In this document: positions 1 through 11,674 of the stretch, in pieces
Layout: the number at the start of each line of letters is the position of its first letter
Numbering within the stretch: position 1 is the first letter of the stretch
Translations under genes and position numbers: made by a program
Notes under the pieces: model-generated
Databases searched by the model: none
The model's input: the letters and a program-made list of their open reading frames with translations, nothing else
Told to the model about the DNA's origin: nothing
Origin: Lineus longissimus
Lineage: Eukaryota > Nemertea > Pilidiophora > Heteronemertea > Lineidae
Direction of reading: 5' to 3'
NCBI RefSeq assembly: GCF_910592395.1
Contig: NC_088321.1
Span: 2,854,001 to 2,918,000, forward strand
DNA: 64,000 nucleotides

Positions 1-1510
1 TTGAATCAGTTTTAAATGAGTTATCATACATTTTAACCCTTAGCAGAGTTGCATTACTCATTCCATGCTATTGAACAGAAATCCAAAAATCGAGACTGAT
101 ATGTACTGTGTTGTAGGCCTATCCATAGTGTTGTATGTGATATACTTCATGCCTATGAACTCAGTTGATGTTGGGCCTTACATGCAGTCAGAATTAGTCA
201 TTTTATTTCAGACTCTTCTACTGGTTGCAGTATCCTGCAAGACCTGGGTCCTGTCAGTTCTCTTCGCAATCTCTGATTGAGGTACTGATGCATCAGATCA
301 CTCTTCAAGGACAAGGCTGTACCGGCACGATATCTCCTCATTGAGAATGTGACCAATTTAACATCTACTATCTGTTGAGGTGGATTCATAACAAAGCATT
401 TTAGCATTTTTTCTCTCTTTTTAATGAATCGACATATTTGTCAGATTTCAACGCATTTACAGAGTATAAGCGCAGACCCTTGCGGCATTGGGCACCAGAG
501 CCAATGATGACATGTGCCAATATATTGTTATTTCTGATTACATGTATAGTCTTTGTATAAAACAAACTGCTCCATAGTATCAAGTCATATTTGACAAAAT
601 TATTAGCTCTTGAGTTTGGTTTAGCTTCAGAATTAAAAGGTTGGCGTGGCACATTCAGATATAGCTTTGAGTAGATGAACTCCTCAAATTTCTTTAAAAG
701 TCAATATTATTTAAAACTTTCTTTTGCAGACTGTTGTGAACATCTGGGGGAATCTAGGCAGAAATTCTGACCTGGGGTCAAAACTGGCAGTACTAGGGCA
801 GAGACATGTATTCATCCACAGGCGGAAGTGTGGCACTGGCACATAGTCCGTACTGAACTGTGAAGCTGTGGTAAATACATGACTGTGATGGGTGAAAGTG
901 GATTTATTCTTCAATCTTTGGTGGATTCTTAATCTACAGAGCCAGGCCATACGTAACAGGGATATACTTTTTGATAATTAATTTAGGGAAATATTGTGTC
1001 AGTGGCCAGTTTAGAACTTGTATTCTAATAGGCCCAGTCCGCAGGTGACGATTTGATGGCAATCCTGTACACAAATCAATTTTTCTCAGGCAATCGGTAT
1101 TGGAATGTTTTGAATTTTTACACATATTTTGATAAAAGCCTCTTCATAACACATGTAAAATTTGGTGAGAATTAAAGCACCCTTGGTGTACTTCTTTCAC
1201 CAACCTATGTTCATTAAAATGTACACAGAATGTACACGCTGGCTAATAGAGGTCTCTGGACTGCAAATTTTTTTTTTGCGTCTCAGTAGTTAAATTGATT
1301 CATAGATACAGTAGTTGTCAGGTTCATAATAATGTTCAGTTATGGATAATTTGATTCTTTTCTGGTATTTTGATTGTGTACAACTCAAAATTTAGCAAGG
1401 GGGGATTTGCTGTGTATTCCACTCTTTGTAATTCGCGCCTTACGTTGGTGGCGCCGTCTGTGTTAAGTTGAATAAACCTCTAGGACCCACATATATAGTA
1501 AACCGAGTCT
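1..1510. other. unassigned AT-rich DNA
   Basis: I see no supported gene here. Short ORFs on both strands lack recognisable domains, splice context or composition bias. A T-run lies near 1268-1276. No repeat family shared with the rest of the window was recognised. Confidence 0.4.
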
Positions 1511-1524
1511 CTGTTGAACTTTGA

Positions 1525-2529
1525 TCTAAAGGCCTCCATACACTGCATGACAGAAGTCATTTTGTGGCTTGTTACCAAAAAAAATTTTGCAATGTAGATT
1601 TTGTGATCTTTGGGGGGTGCAAGAATGTCTTTTCAACGTCAAGTCCCCTCTGTACCACGATAGGAACGAAAAGAGGAAAAAGATAGCCAAAATCGCTACT
1701 GAATTGGACGTCACCGGTAAGGTTCACATTGGTAATGTTGGTAAATATGCCCCGACCAATTTCAATACACGTTTACCCAAGAAATAAATGAACAAAATTT
1801 TACTATCCAGTTTAATATTATTTGCTTGGAAGACAATACAAGAAAATTGGATGTAAACCCTGTGATTTTAACGTAATTCATCCACTACTTAAGAATCCAT
1901 GTTGGTCGTTTAAATTAGAATGAGGACAGAGCAAATCGCACGTGGACCCACTTCCCTTTGCGTGGTACACAGGCTACAGGCAAAGATTCTGTGGCAAAAT
2001 GTAAATGTCATTCATGTTGATTATACTTGAGTGCTTGTACTGTTTTAATACCCGCCGTTGTTTATGTTAACAGCAGATGACGCAATCAAGATAATCGCAT
2101 TCGTCTGGTTCGTCTTCGCCGAATGATGATAATGAGAGACAGACATACCGATGCGACCAGTTCGGTGTCTGCCATGGTTATGAAGTGTGACGTCGGTGTA
2201 GAAGAGTTTTGGTCATTGTTGACGTGGAATGTCATGAATGTGTAGTGACCAGTCAACAACTGTGGAAAGTCACAAAAATATTTGTGGCAAATGGTTATTT
2301 CTGTGGCCTGTCGGGATCATTTTGTAGCAAATATGTGCTACATTATTGACTATTGTCGAGTGTCACCTGGAAACATATGTCGCAGGTGCGTTTTGGACTT
2401 CCACATGTCTATCAGTGTGTGGAGAAATTTCGACTCCTGTGGAATGTCACCAGAATGTCTTTTGTCGAAGGTGACTTTTGTAGCAGCTGATTTCTACTTT
2501 TGTCATGTAGTGTATGAAGGCCTTTAGAC
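1525..2529. mobile_element. segment bounded by a ~30-bp inverted repeat
   Basis: TCTAAAGGCCTCCATACACT at 1525-1544 recurs, with few mismatches, as its reverse complement ending at 2529. The match continues inward through CATGACAGAAGT. TA flanks AAGGCC on the left and GGCCTT on the right. The outer bases are themselves palindromic, so TA could be a 2-bp target duplication or part of the repeat. The interior holds a MADF-like exon on the left and a right half rich in GTCACC/GGTGAC and TGTGGAATGTC words. Inference: a decayed DNA transposon or MITE of unassigned superfamily. Confidence 0.4.
1598..1716 (+). pseudogene. MADF-like domain exon (fragment)
   Basis: This stretch translates to a peptide containing WGVQECLFNVKSPLYHDRN, then RKKIAKIATELDVTG. 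It fits the first half of the MADF DNA-binding fold: a leading aromatic, CL[WY] strand, Y-x-[DN]-R, then a basic helix ending in E-L-x-V-T. A T/A-rich tract ending in TAG precedes it (acceptor at 1597), and CACCG/GTAAGG gives a donor after 1716, so it reads as a single exon. The second MADF half was not found downstream. MADF proteins occur as host regulators and as accessory proteins of some DNA transposons, and the surrounding inverted repeat favours the latter. Homology is judged by eye only. Confidence 0.42.
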
Positions 2530-2570
2530 CGTATTTGCGTCGTTAAGCGATTCTGAGACTATAAACGTGT

Positions 2571-2730
2571 CTCTATTGAACATTGAACTTCAAGCAATCA
2601 GTAATTTTGGTCATGTCGCGTTTTGTGCTCTGTGATGTGTCGTTATTTGTCACATCTTAAAACCAATTTCGCAAAAGTCTCTATTGAACATTGAACTTCA
2701 AGCAATCAGTAATTGTGGTCATGTCTACCG
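2571..2730. repeat. 50-bp direct repeat, two copies
   Basis: The words TCTCTATTGAACATTGAAC and AAGCAATCAGTAATT occur together near 2571-2620 and again near 2678-2725, about 107 bp apart and almost identical. A shorter related word (GTCTCTGTTGAACTTTGA) sits at 1507-1524 beside the left inverted repeat. This may be a tandem remnant. Confidence 0.5.
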
Positions 2731-2739
2731 AATCAGGAT

Positions 2740-4640
2740 CTTTCGATTTACCACTAAATGATATTGTGATGTGACGATCATCTTTATTGTACCTAAATCA
2801 TTGCTCTCCGTTTTGTGTTGAGATACCATGTTTGCAGTTCCATATAGTGTTCAACTCATTGCCCTTTCAAAAATTTTGCTGCAACTGGACTCAAAGTACT
2901 TAACTGTGGACTTCACTGACACATACGATCATCGATTGTCCAAAGGAAACAGCAGCCACTTAGTTGTATATGAGATGCTTCTTGACCGCCGACTTGGCTG
3001 ATAGTTATTACGACATCATTGGAGACAAAATCTTATTCCTGAGCATAATCGGCGTTCATCATAGAGACAAGGGAGCCGCTATCAAATAATTTAGTAACAA
3101 TTTTGGAAGTTTCCATTACGTACACGGCATAGGTTTGAATTGAATAGCCGTCAAAAAGAGCCCCCTGCAAGAGATGATGATGGCTATAAGCACAAGACCA
3201 AAAGAACAATCAGCTGAGTTCTGTCGAGAATTCGAAATATCATGACATATTTGAGATGACGTAACTTTACCACTAGCCGTGATTGTCACGTTCACTGAGT
3301 ATTTTGCATGAATAGGCTCTACTCGACGAATGTCTGCTCCCGCCACACAATGAATCATGATCTCACTTTTCATCCAGCCACAGTATAGGAGTGTTATAGG
3401 TTTACTTGCAATCATTGATGCACATTATTATTTCATCAGAACTATCTGTAACCGATCGATCCAACTGGCATGGCCTTCGCTATCAATTTGGTCGAAATCA
3501 AGAACCACAAATTACTATCTTGGAACTTGAACACACTTTGAAAGGCTACTTTAAACCTACCTCCACAGCTTCAGTCACCGCCGAAATGGGGGACGATCCC
3601 CAAAAAGTATTAATGCGAGACAATGTTGATTTAGTACGAGCAGCTGTCCTTTCTTTCCCAGTTAAGTCATGTTCAACAAATTCGAACAATGATCCAGACA
3701 CTATAAAAACGTTCGAACCGTATCCTGTCGAAACGATCAATTTAGTTTTTATTGTTCGTTCATTAAGACGTACTTAGTGACGAGGTCGATTGACGTTTTG
3801 ACTGACTTGTACCAACGTCTCTTGTTTGTTCCCTACGGGTTCGTCTTGAGCTGAGCCGTATTTCTAATGACGTTCGTCTCCTATGGAGACAGCGACCACG
3901 GTGTCCCAGCAAATCGATGGGCTGTACTCGTGAAACGATGGTTTAGTTTGGATCATGTGTATTAATGAAATGCATTGAGCACCAAATTAAAATTCGTTCG
4001 TTTTAAGGTTTGCTCACTAAATGTGAACATCAGATAGTCTAGATCTGCTGACGCAAAATTGGATATATGAAAATTCTGATGAGGGTTCGAGCGAACCGAA
4101 ATTGATCGTTGAATATGTATATAGTGTAAATAAACGTCTACATCATGAAGATGTTAGCAACTTTCATTGCGTATATATGGTTGTATCGCTATATGAAAAT
4201 TCGTTCCTATTATGATTATAATGAGATCATAATACTGTCAAACTACTGATTATTTCGAGATAACATGTTAAAAAAATGTGTCAAACATTATATTACACGG
4301 ATTACCTGCCCCACTTACACATTTTTAAGGTTACGTACCTGAATTAAAGGCCATATATCAAGGTTTTTTGCCATTTTCTGCTGTAAGACGATTTCAAAAG
4401 TGTACCTAACACTTTATACAATACAGAAAACCAAATGCAATTAGCTCCATCCATGTTGAAGATATAGCCAATTATGTGTTTGACAACTTGATTACCTAAT
4501 CAGGCTAGCAACTGGCTTGTTAGAGCCAGGCGGCGGGTTCAGCAAAAGTTGTGATGTAGATCAGGTTATCTGTACATGTCATGCAATCATAAAAGCAGGA
4601 GGGCCTTAATTAATTATGCACACCTGGAAGTAATGTGTTT
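2740..4640. other. unassigned region with overlapping ORFs
   Basis: A 123-codon plus-strand ORF (3406-3777) and a 99-codon minus-strand ORF (3116-3415) are the longest here. Neither shows a domain I recognise. The minus-strand frame has a hydrophobic stretch (LVLIAIIISC) and then switches frame into another readable stretch, which would fit a decayed coding sequence but is not proof. The rest is AT-rich with no recognised repeat. Confidence 0.3.
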
Positions 4641-4648
4641 CATTCACT

Positions 4649-4954
4649 ATGGTGTATTGTGTGGCTCCGAATTGTGTCAAGGATAGCACAAAGAACAATC
4701 GAATGACGGATGGGACCCATTTTCATGAATTTCCAAAGCCAGTTGAACGAGAGAGGAGGAAGCTGTGGATTCGGAAGTGCAAACGTTTGGAGTGTTGGAA
4801 GCCTGGGCCTTCGGCCAAACTTTGCAGTGATCACTTTATAGATACGGATTATCACATGAAGCCGGATATCTGCATCCAACTGAATATTAAATGCCACTTG
4901 TTAAAAACAGCTGTTCCAACCATGTCAATTGCATTTAATGCCCGAGGCTGCTGA
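4649..4954 (+). CDS. THAP-type zinc-finger ORF, probably a first exon
   Basis: The 101-residue product is essentially one THAP domain, a C2CH zinc-coordinating DNA-binding fold. It has MVYCVAPNC at the N-terminus (C4 and C9), FHEFPKP, the invariant Trp of LWIRKC, the second zinc pair in CSDHF (C-x2-H), and the closing AVPT motif near residue 88. All landmarks are in order and the frame is intact, so this is a complete domain of normal size. Known THAP genes and P/Kolobok-type transposases begin the same way and continue into more exons. No obvious next exon is seen, and the ORF ends 12 codons after AVPT. It could be an exon of a host THAP gene or a relic transposase N-terminus. The start ATG at 4649 begins exactly at the conserved MVYC. 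Confidence 0.75.
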   Translation: MVYCVAPNCVKDSTKNNRMTDGTHFHEFPKPVERERRKLWIRKCKRLECWKPGPSAKLCSDHFIDTDYHMKPDICIQLNIKCHLLKTAVPTMSIAFNARGC

Positions 4955-5349
4955 GGTCGGTTGTTATACATAATGTGTAGGCCCCTATTGGGGCCTGTGA
5001 TACCGCATAGTGTCTTCTTGTGTTCCAGCCATAGCAAGGTGACAGCGACACAGGTCAGTGTCAGTGACAGCCACTGTCAATGACAGATTATTGTCATCTG
5101 ACATCTAGGCCTATCTAACGTTGCACAGCATTATATCGTCACGTCAAGATGATTGTGCTTAATACCGTCACTTTTCAATAGTAGTTCAGCGTCATGACAT
5201 AACTAGCGATACAACACTGACGAGGCGAAACAATATTGTGCAACATTAGTCCGTTCAAAAATCATACATGTTATGCATCTGCAACCGTCTATCAATGTCT
5301 TCTTTGCTATATCGGCAGGTCTGCCATGCAAATTGATTAACCACAAATT

Positions 5350-5502
5350 CTAATCACTTTCGTCCGAATGATCACTCTCATTATGATCTAGTGATATTAA
5401 TGGCTCGAACATGTACGGCTCAACGTTTAAATATCCTTCTGTATCGACCAAAACATCCTCAAATTCACTGCTCTCACTCTCTGAACTGTATGTGGAAGCC
5501 AT
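5350..5502 (-). CDS. small acidic ORF with EPYMFEP motif
   Basis: This 50-codon minus-strand ORF begins MASTYSSESESSEFEDV and contains VEPYMFEPL, ending in a D/E/S-rich tail. The acidic Ser-rich start followed by an [EQ]PYxFEP motif resembles the N-terminus of invertebrate proteins that carry a P2X7-like C-terminal cysteine domain. That is family knowledge, and only this N-terminal signature is visible here. It points toward the THAP ORF 400 bp away, so the two converge. The expected Cys-rich part is not seen to the left. It may be a first exon, an intact micro-ORF or a relic. Confidence 0.4.
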   Translation of the reverse strand: MASTYSSESESSEFEDVLVDTEGYLNVEPYMFEPLISLDHNESDHSDESD

Positions 5503-5639
5503 CTTGCTTTGTTCTGACTGACCTGATCTACGTCATCAAAAAATCCCTAGCGGCCACATGTGGAACTAATCTAAAGTTGCGTGTGGTGGGAAATTCAAAT
5601 AGTTTAAAATTGAAAATTGAAATAACTAAATAATGACTT

Positions 5640-6424
5640 TATTATTAGAATTTTTTTAATGTCTGGGATCTTGTTTTTTTAACCCTCAACATATTTCATG
5701 AGTATCAAGCATGTTTTCAAACCTTGATATATGGCCTTGAAACCAATCAGCTCGCGGTTTCATTTTGAAATCAATGCCTGGTTTCACCATACCAGTTGAA
5801 TGGTATTATTTTACATTTGAAATATAATACTAGTATTTCTTCTTAACTTGAGAATTTGGTGTGTTGAAAATATTTCAGTCTAAGTTGCTTACTTAATGTG
5901 GTTCGGGGGCTTAGATTAACCCGTTAGTGGTCAAAAAGCTGATTTGCGAGTTAAAAATGAATAAATGGCTTGACGTTCATTTCGAGTGCGTAACCTTTAT
6001 CAGTGTTGTGTGACATAGCTTTTCGACAACGCGGCCACTAAATAACGACGAGAATGGTACTTCATCTTAAGTTATTTTCCAGAAATCAACTGCCATATAT
6101 TATTCCGAACATAACTCTTGAGCCTAATACTTGCAGGGCAGAAAAAACCTCACCCATGCAGGGCATCAATCCATGGAATATTTGACAGGTCATGACCATG
6201 ATAATTTCAGGGTTTGGGGTCTGACGTTTTTTGGGTCGTTTTGTTTTTAATTCCACCGTCCAGTCACGTTTCCGGGCTTGGTGGGTTGACCTCTTGATTA
6301 CCGCCGACCACAATACAATGTAGTCGTTTGCTATTTGACAAACCATTATACCACCGACAGCGAATTCGGTCGCTATGGTATGAATCCTTATACATGTTAT
6401 AAGGTAGGCATAACCTGTTATTGT
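5640..6424. other. unassigned AT-rich DNA
   Basis: No supported coding or RNA feature is visible. Short ORFs on the minus strand (6086-6509) overlap the edge of a dispersed repeat and have no recognisable domain. Confidence 0.35.
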
Positions 6425-6675
6425 TAAAGAGATCCGGTCGTGAGGCTAGCTTAACGTAGTAAAAATGACTAAATTGGTGGTTACCTCTTACATGTCTTAT
6501 GCAGTCCATTGACCGGAGTCAGTAATGTAATGCAACGTTTTGCAATGTTACCGAGATGCCCAGCCAAATTAATTAACTATCTGAGGGGAACTCGAAACTG
6601 CTAAGATTTATCTGGATTTTTCCCGCCATAGGTTCTAACCGGGCCATTCAAAAACTCCCCATTTTCATAAGTTTC
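6425..6675. repeat. dispersed repeat, copy 1
   Basis: The order of words AAAGAGATCCGGTCGTG, TAAATTGGTG, GGGGAACTCGAAACTGCTAA, ACCGGGCC and ACTCC matches the segment at 23414-23625 in the same order and orientation. Both copies are diverged and neither encodes anything recognisable. Confidence 0.6.
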
Positions 6676-6679
6676 CCTT

Positions 6680-9600
6680 ATACGATAGGGCATGTTGCCG
6701 AGTGATCTCTGACTTGACCGGCAATGTGCAGATGGCGCCACTGTTTGATTTCATTGTGTGCTGAGCCAGGTAGTGCTGTGTGTTGCATTACGTCATTGCA
6801 TGTCAACAGGGCATTTTTTGTTTTTTTTGTGTGTTTGGAGTTCAGGAGACTCTTTCAAGGGTCCGGAACGATAGACAGGCGTAAATGAAGGACAAACACA
6901 AAACCAATCAATCAAAATTGATGAGTGATCACCGGTTATTGCAGGAGTGTGAATTAATTTGCATCAACACCGATCGACAAGCCTGTTAATCCCCTCTACA
7001 AAACATATGATTTATGGGGGGTTTCACCTAAGACCTAATTATTACAACTTTTTACAATTGAAGCGAAAATCGAAAACTTTCCTTAAAAATGGCCCGGTAT
7101 TGAGAGCTTTTGACGGAATAATAGTCAACATTTCCATTGGGACCCAAAAACCGCGTAGGGGAAATTATCAGATTCAAGGCACATCAGAAGTTTGGCAGAA
7201 ACAGCTTCAATACATAATTCATGATATCAGATGACCAACATTCTGCTGATTGCAAGAAATAGCAGTTCCATCCGCTCAACAGTGAGACCAAGCAACGTAT
7301 TAGTTTTTATGAGCTTTTGAAAAACTTTTTTTTCAGTCTCAGTCAACACGAATATGCATCTCCGTCGAGGTTCTTCTGGGAAACGGGGAATTTGTGTTGG
7401 CTGAAAAAAAACCTCTTTTTCGAAACCATAAAAAACTTTCATTTTAAGATTGTCGACTCCAGTTGGAACAGGTTATGAAATTCACATCGAGTCGTTTTTT
7501 AGCGCCACGGGAACGCACGACTTTCTTTCAGAAATTTGACAATTTACTTACGGTTCACCTGTCCAATCTTATACCGTTCTTTGTATTTTTCTAACTTTGA
7601 TTTAAATGCAGACAACAACACAGAAGGGACATGACTTTCGTTCACTCTAAAAACGGAAGAAACCGGACTGCAAGTGAATTGCATGGCTCAACCTATCGCA
7701 CGGTGCACTTTATAAAGCCTTGATTCAGATTAAGTAAAGTGCAAATTCAAACTACATAAGAACAATTACACAAAATCATTTTCGAACTTTTTCAGCGAAA
7801 CACTATGAAAATATTCTATGAAAATTTGACCCTAATTTTGAAATATCCAATAATGTAATGTTTTTTTACCCTAATTTTGAAATATCCAATAATGTTTTGT
7901 CCAATATAGTCATTACAAGGAGACGTGGATGATTTTAAAGGAAAATGACGTGCAGCCTTAGGTGGAAAAAAATATATGCAAGAATTCAAAGTCGTAATAT
8001 AAGATAAGTCCATAATTCGCATATCCAGCGAAACAGAGTATATTTTTTTGGTTTTATGTCCAGAAGTGCAAATCTACCGAATCAAATATTTTCACAACTG
8101 AACTTTGATTCCCCTATGTTATGCTCAATATTGATGAATTTTGATCACTTTCAACTGCTCGCGCCTCATCATTGGTATCAAAAATGAAGTGCTTCTTTAT
8201 GCCGCAGAATTAGATCGACAGTCATTTCAGGTAAATCAATGCAGGACAGTCACGTCGCCATTCTTTTACATATCATTTTATCTTTAAGATAGGCGATACC
8301 AATAGTATTGAACTGGACCTGTTGAAACTGATTAGACTTCGGAACATTGTAGAGAGTCATTGTGCTTATTCCCATGCACTTATATTCAGTGGCTTTTATC
8401 CACTCGATCAAGCTTCAGGAAATGAACGAGATTGCCAGGTACAGTCGTGACAAATTTTCGTGAGAGTTGTACAGTATAGCAAATTCGGCTTGTGCCTTTT
8501 TTTAGTTTAAGACATCATTTTTAAAGGCAAGAGTCATAAGATGCATGTTAAGGTCATACACATATATTGTCAAGAATCAATTATTGATATCATCCATATC
8601 TAAGCATGTGACCGATATTGAATACGTATTGGAGAGTCGGGGAGGTTTTTTTGGCCACACCAGATGTATCACGTGCCAGAAGATTTCTACAGGAAACTAT
8701 CTCGTTGACTAAGTTACGGTAGTACTTCATGTATTTGTGTTACCCTGCAACCATTGCTAGTGTAGCCAGCACATCCATATTCCTTCAGTATTCATCATTG
8801 CTTTGCCAAAGGATCAACGTAGTTATTAGGGTAGTATTACCAAGCTGCAAGCTGCCCAGTCACCTCCCAACAAACATGCAGCAAAAGTCATCAAATTTCA
8901 CATAGAATGGCAGAAAAAAAAATGATTGAAACATCACGCTTTTAATTTTCGATTTTAATCTCGACAGGACCTGTTTGAGCCCTCGGTGCAGAAATCACCT
9001 CAGTGCGGCGGATCCCGCTGTCTGGATTTTTGTAATAGGCTGATGATAATAAAGACGTCATCATTTCGGCACTCGTTTACCCATGACGACGACACTCGAA
9101 CTATCGGGCGGACGACGGCTTGCACTCGTTGGGCGGGAAAAGTTCCGTCAGGAGTTTTGTTACTAAAAGTAACAGATAATGCTACTTTTCCTCATTTCAT
9201 TTTCAAAAATGATAGTTTGCTAACGAAGCAGGGGAAGCACTGGCATATAGATGAGATAATATGTCTCGTATTTTTAATGACGGCATTCCAGCGTCATGTC
9301 AATAAAATAAATGATGTTTTAATGATCAACAGTACGTCATCTCCATCACTGTCATACCATCCGTGAAAATTTTCTATCTGCGATTAAGTAATGCCTTTTC
9401 AGGTGAGCAGTTCCATACTCATTTAGTTGTTCTAGCCTTCATTACCTTGACAATGGTCATGGGCGGTTATGGTACCGGCCTTCCGTCACGATGATGATCG
9501 ATCAACTGTTATCAAAAGATAACGATGGGATCTTTCATCATCAAGAATGTTATTAATCGGGATTGCTTACCTTCAGCCCCTGAAAGTAAAGTAAAGATGC

Positions 9601-10042
9601 AGAGATATAACGAGTGTAAACACCATAATAGAAAAAAATCAATGCATATCGATATCAATGTCCTGATTTGCAATACTTTGCAAACATTCTATTACCATAC
9701 GTTAACACTATCAGACATAAAAGAACCAGTCGATCTTTAAGGAGAAGTAGCCGCAACCCATTCAAACAATTCAGTGACAATTTTGCACCCATTTAGACAT
9801 TGATATTTTCTCTGAGTGTATGAAGTTTGAAGAGTCAGGTCAATGCTATCTAGCCTTGGTGATAAAAATGCATATTATCAAAGGTGCAATTCCGGTACGA
9901 CTATTTACTAAGACTGCAAATATAACTAACTCGATATAAACGAATATTGCAAGTTCTGTATAAAATAATTGGGGATAAAACCAGTGTCATCAATAGTTTA
10001 TTAGGTCTACTAACTAGATGAGTATCCTGGTTTAGGGTTAAG
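6680..10042. other. unassigned region; short tandem duplication inside
   Basis: About 3.4 kb without a recognisable gene. A 28-bp word (ACCCTAATTTTGAAATATCC plus 8 bp) is duplicated at about 7829 and 7868 with a 39-bp period. A 126-codon ORF at 8986-9366 has no domain and ordinary composition, so I do not call it a gene. Confidence 0.35.
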
Positions 10043-10044
10043 TA

Positions 10045-10222
10045 CAGTAGAACCTCTCTAATAAGGACACCCTCGGGACTGAAAAGTACTGTCCTTAAAA
10101 GAGAGGTGTCCTGATTAGAGAGGTAAAATTGAATGGTAACAACCAATTTGGTACCAAAACCAGTGTCCTTAATAGAGAGGGTGTCCTTATTAGAGAGGTG
10201 TCCGCTAAGGGAGGTTCTACTG
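10045..10222. mobile_element. pogo/Tigger-like MITE, 178 bp
   Basis: The ends are CAGTAGAACCTC and GAGGTTCTACTG, with TA on both sides (10043-10044 and 10223-10224). CAG...CTG ends and a TA target duplication are typical of the pogo branch of Tc1/mariner. The interior is made of repeated and inverted GGACA/CTCTCTAAT words, so the whole unit can fold. There is no coding capacity. A second 178-bp copy in the opposite orientation is at 19937-20114. Confidence 0.75.
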
Positions 10223-11042
10223 TACTAAAACAAAACACATTCGCATTCTTCATAGAAGTCGGAAAGAACTGAGAAGTAGGCAAAAAAATAAAGAAAATAT
10301 AGTCTAACATAAATGTAAGTTGAAAAGAAGACTATGTGTAGAGCAACCACGCTGCGTAATTATTATTCGCCCCCGGAACTTAAATAAAAGGTAAAACTGT
10401 GCCCGAATGACAGTAGATCAGACCACTCATCAGACGGTAGAGTCAAGTTTTAGATATACGCAGTAGCTATACCACCTCGATGTTGGACATTACGGTAGTT
10501 TAATATCGTGACTGTGATGCGGAAAAGTGGCATTGAAGCTTGCTTTTTTAACACGGGAAGTCAGTCGCTTTTGTATCTAGAGCAATGTCGGGCGCAGAAA
10601 TCGAAAAGGAGCTGATGGCGGTCGTCTTTACCTCTTCCATGTTTCACAATTATATTTATGGAAAGAAAGACGTAATAATAGAAACAGACCACATGCCGTT
10701 GTGGTAGCTATTACAAGAAACACACTTGCCGCAGCACCGGCGAGGCTGCAACGCTTACTCCTTGGATTAAAAAAATATATCAGTTTGATATGGTATCCAA
10801 AAAAGGAAAGGCACTGCAAATGGCCGACACTCTTTAACGCGCTGCTTCTCAAACCAGCAGATGTAAACCTAGATCAGCGATCAAGTGACTGTGATGACCT
10901 CACAGTTTTTTTAGTCCAATTAGCGACAACAAACTAGAGGAACTAATGCAAGCTACTGATGATCGCATTCTACAGAAGTTGAGTACGTGGCGGGATGGTT
11001 CGACCATGTCGGGGAAATCGCATCGAAGGTAACACGGTAGGG

Positions 11043-11451
11043 CATCTTTCCGTACGCTCAGAATGAGGTTGCTAAAACTCTAAGTTATAACTAACAAGAA
11101 GTAACAAACATCCTGAGCGGGACTCGAACTGGGAGCCTTCGGATTGATAGTCCATCGCTCCACTGTAGTTAGCGGGGAGTAGCTGCCGGCCATGGACATT
11201 GTCTGCATGATATTCACCAATTCTTTATATATAATATATGTAGTGCTACCCCTACCCAAAACCAAAGTCCTAACCCCCCCCCCCCCCCGAGCCAGGCTGG
11301 GGGGGATATTACTCAAGGAGGCATTAGAAACCTTATAAACCTGTAACCACCGCAAGGTACTAGTAGAGCCATCTACAGGACATCTGTGTAACTAAATGTT
11401 ATTATATAGGTCATTATATAGGTCACCTCATCCTGAACGTACGGAAAGATG
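11043..11451. mobile_element. 409-bp inverted-repeat insertion carrying a tRNA-like segment
   Basis: CATCTTTCCGTACGCTCAG at 11043 is matched by the reverse complement ending at 11451 (24 of 26 bases). It interrupts the gypsy relic. The homologous sequence at about 57.95 kb reads straight through, giving a natural empty site. The interior holds a C14 run (11275-11288) and a minus-strand tRNA-like segment. No clear target duplication was found. Confidence 0.6.
11112..11185 (-). other. tRNA-like (SINE-type) segment
   Basis: On the minus strand GTGGAGCGATGG is followed by an anticodon-arm-like GGACTATCAATCC and a Pol III B-box match, GTTCGAGTC (11121-11129). Spacing fits tRNA anticodon and T arms, but the acceptor stem does not pair well. 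This is a tRNA-derived repeat head, not a functional tRNA gene. Confidence 0.5.
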
Positions 11452-11674
11452 TTTAACCGTCCACCTTACCGTACGTTTCGTTTCGCGATGAACTACTTGT
11501 CGATAATGGCATTGTTTTCAGAGGACAGAAAAAAATGGTTGCCATCAAACTTCAACAGGACTGCATGAAGCAAGAACACGGTGGCCATATTGGCTGCGAC
11601 GCCACAAACCGCCGTGCTCGTGACATTCTATCCTGGATGTCAATGAACAATAATATCTAAACAATGGTTAAATT

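Noticed and set aside
3406-3777. 123-codon plus-strand ORF, first thought to resemble a death-domain-like helix bundle
   Set aside because: The residue pattern did not hold beyond a few positions and a minus-strand frame overlaps it; left unassigned.
8986-9366. 126-codon ORF
   Set aside because: No domain, no splice signals or homologue recognised; length is not exceptional for this amount of sequence.
11112-11185. Functional tRNA gene
   Set aside because: B-box and anticodon-arm-like pairing are present, but the acceptor stem is not, and it lies inside an inverted-repeat insertion.
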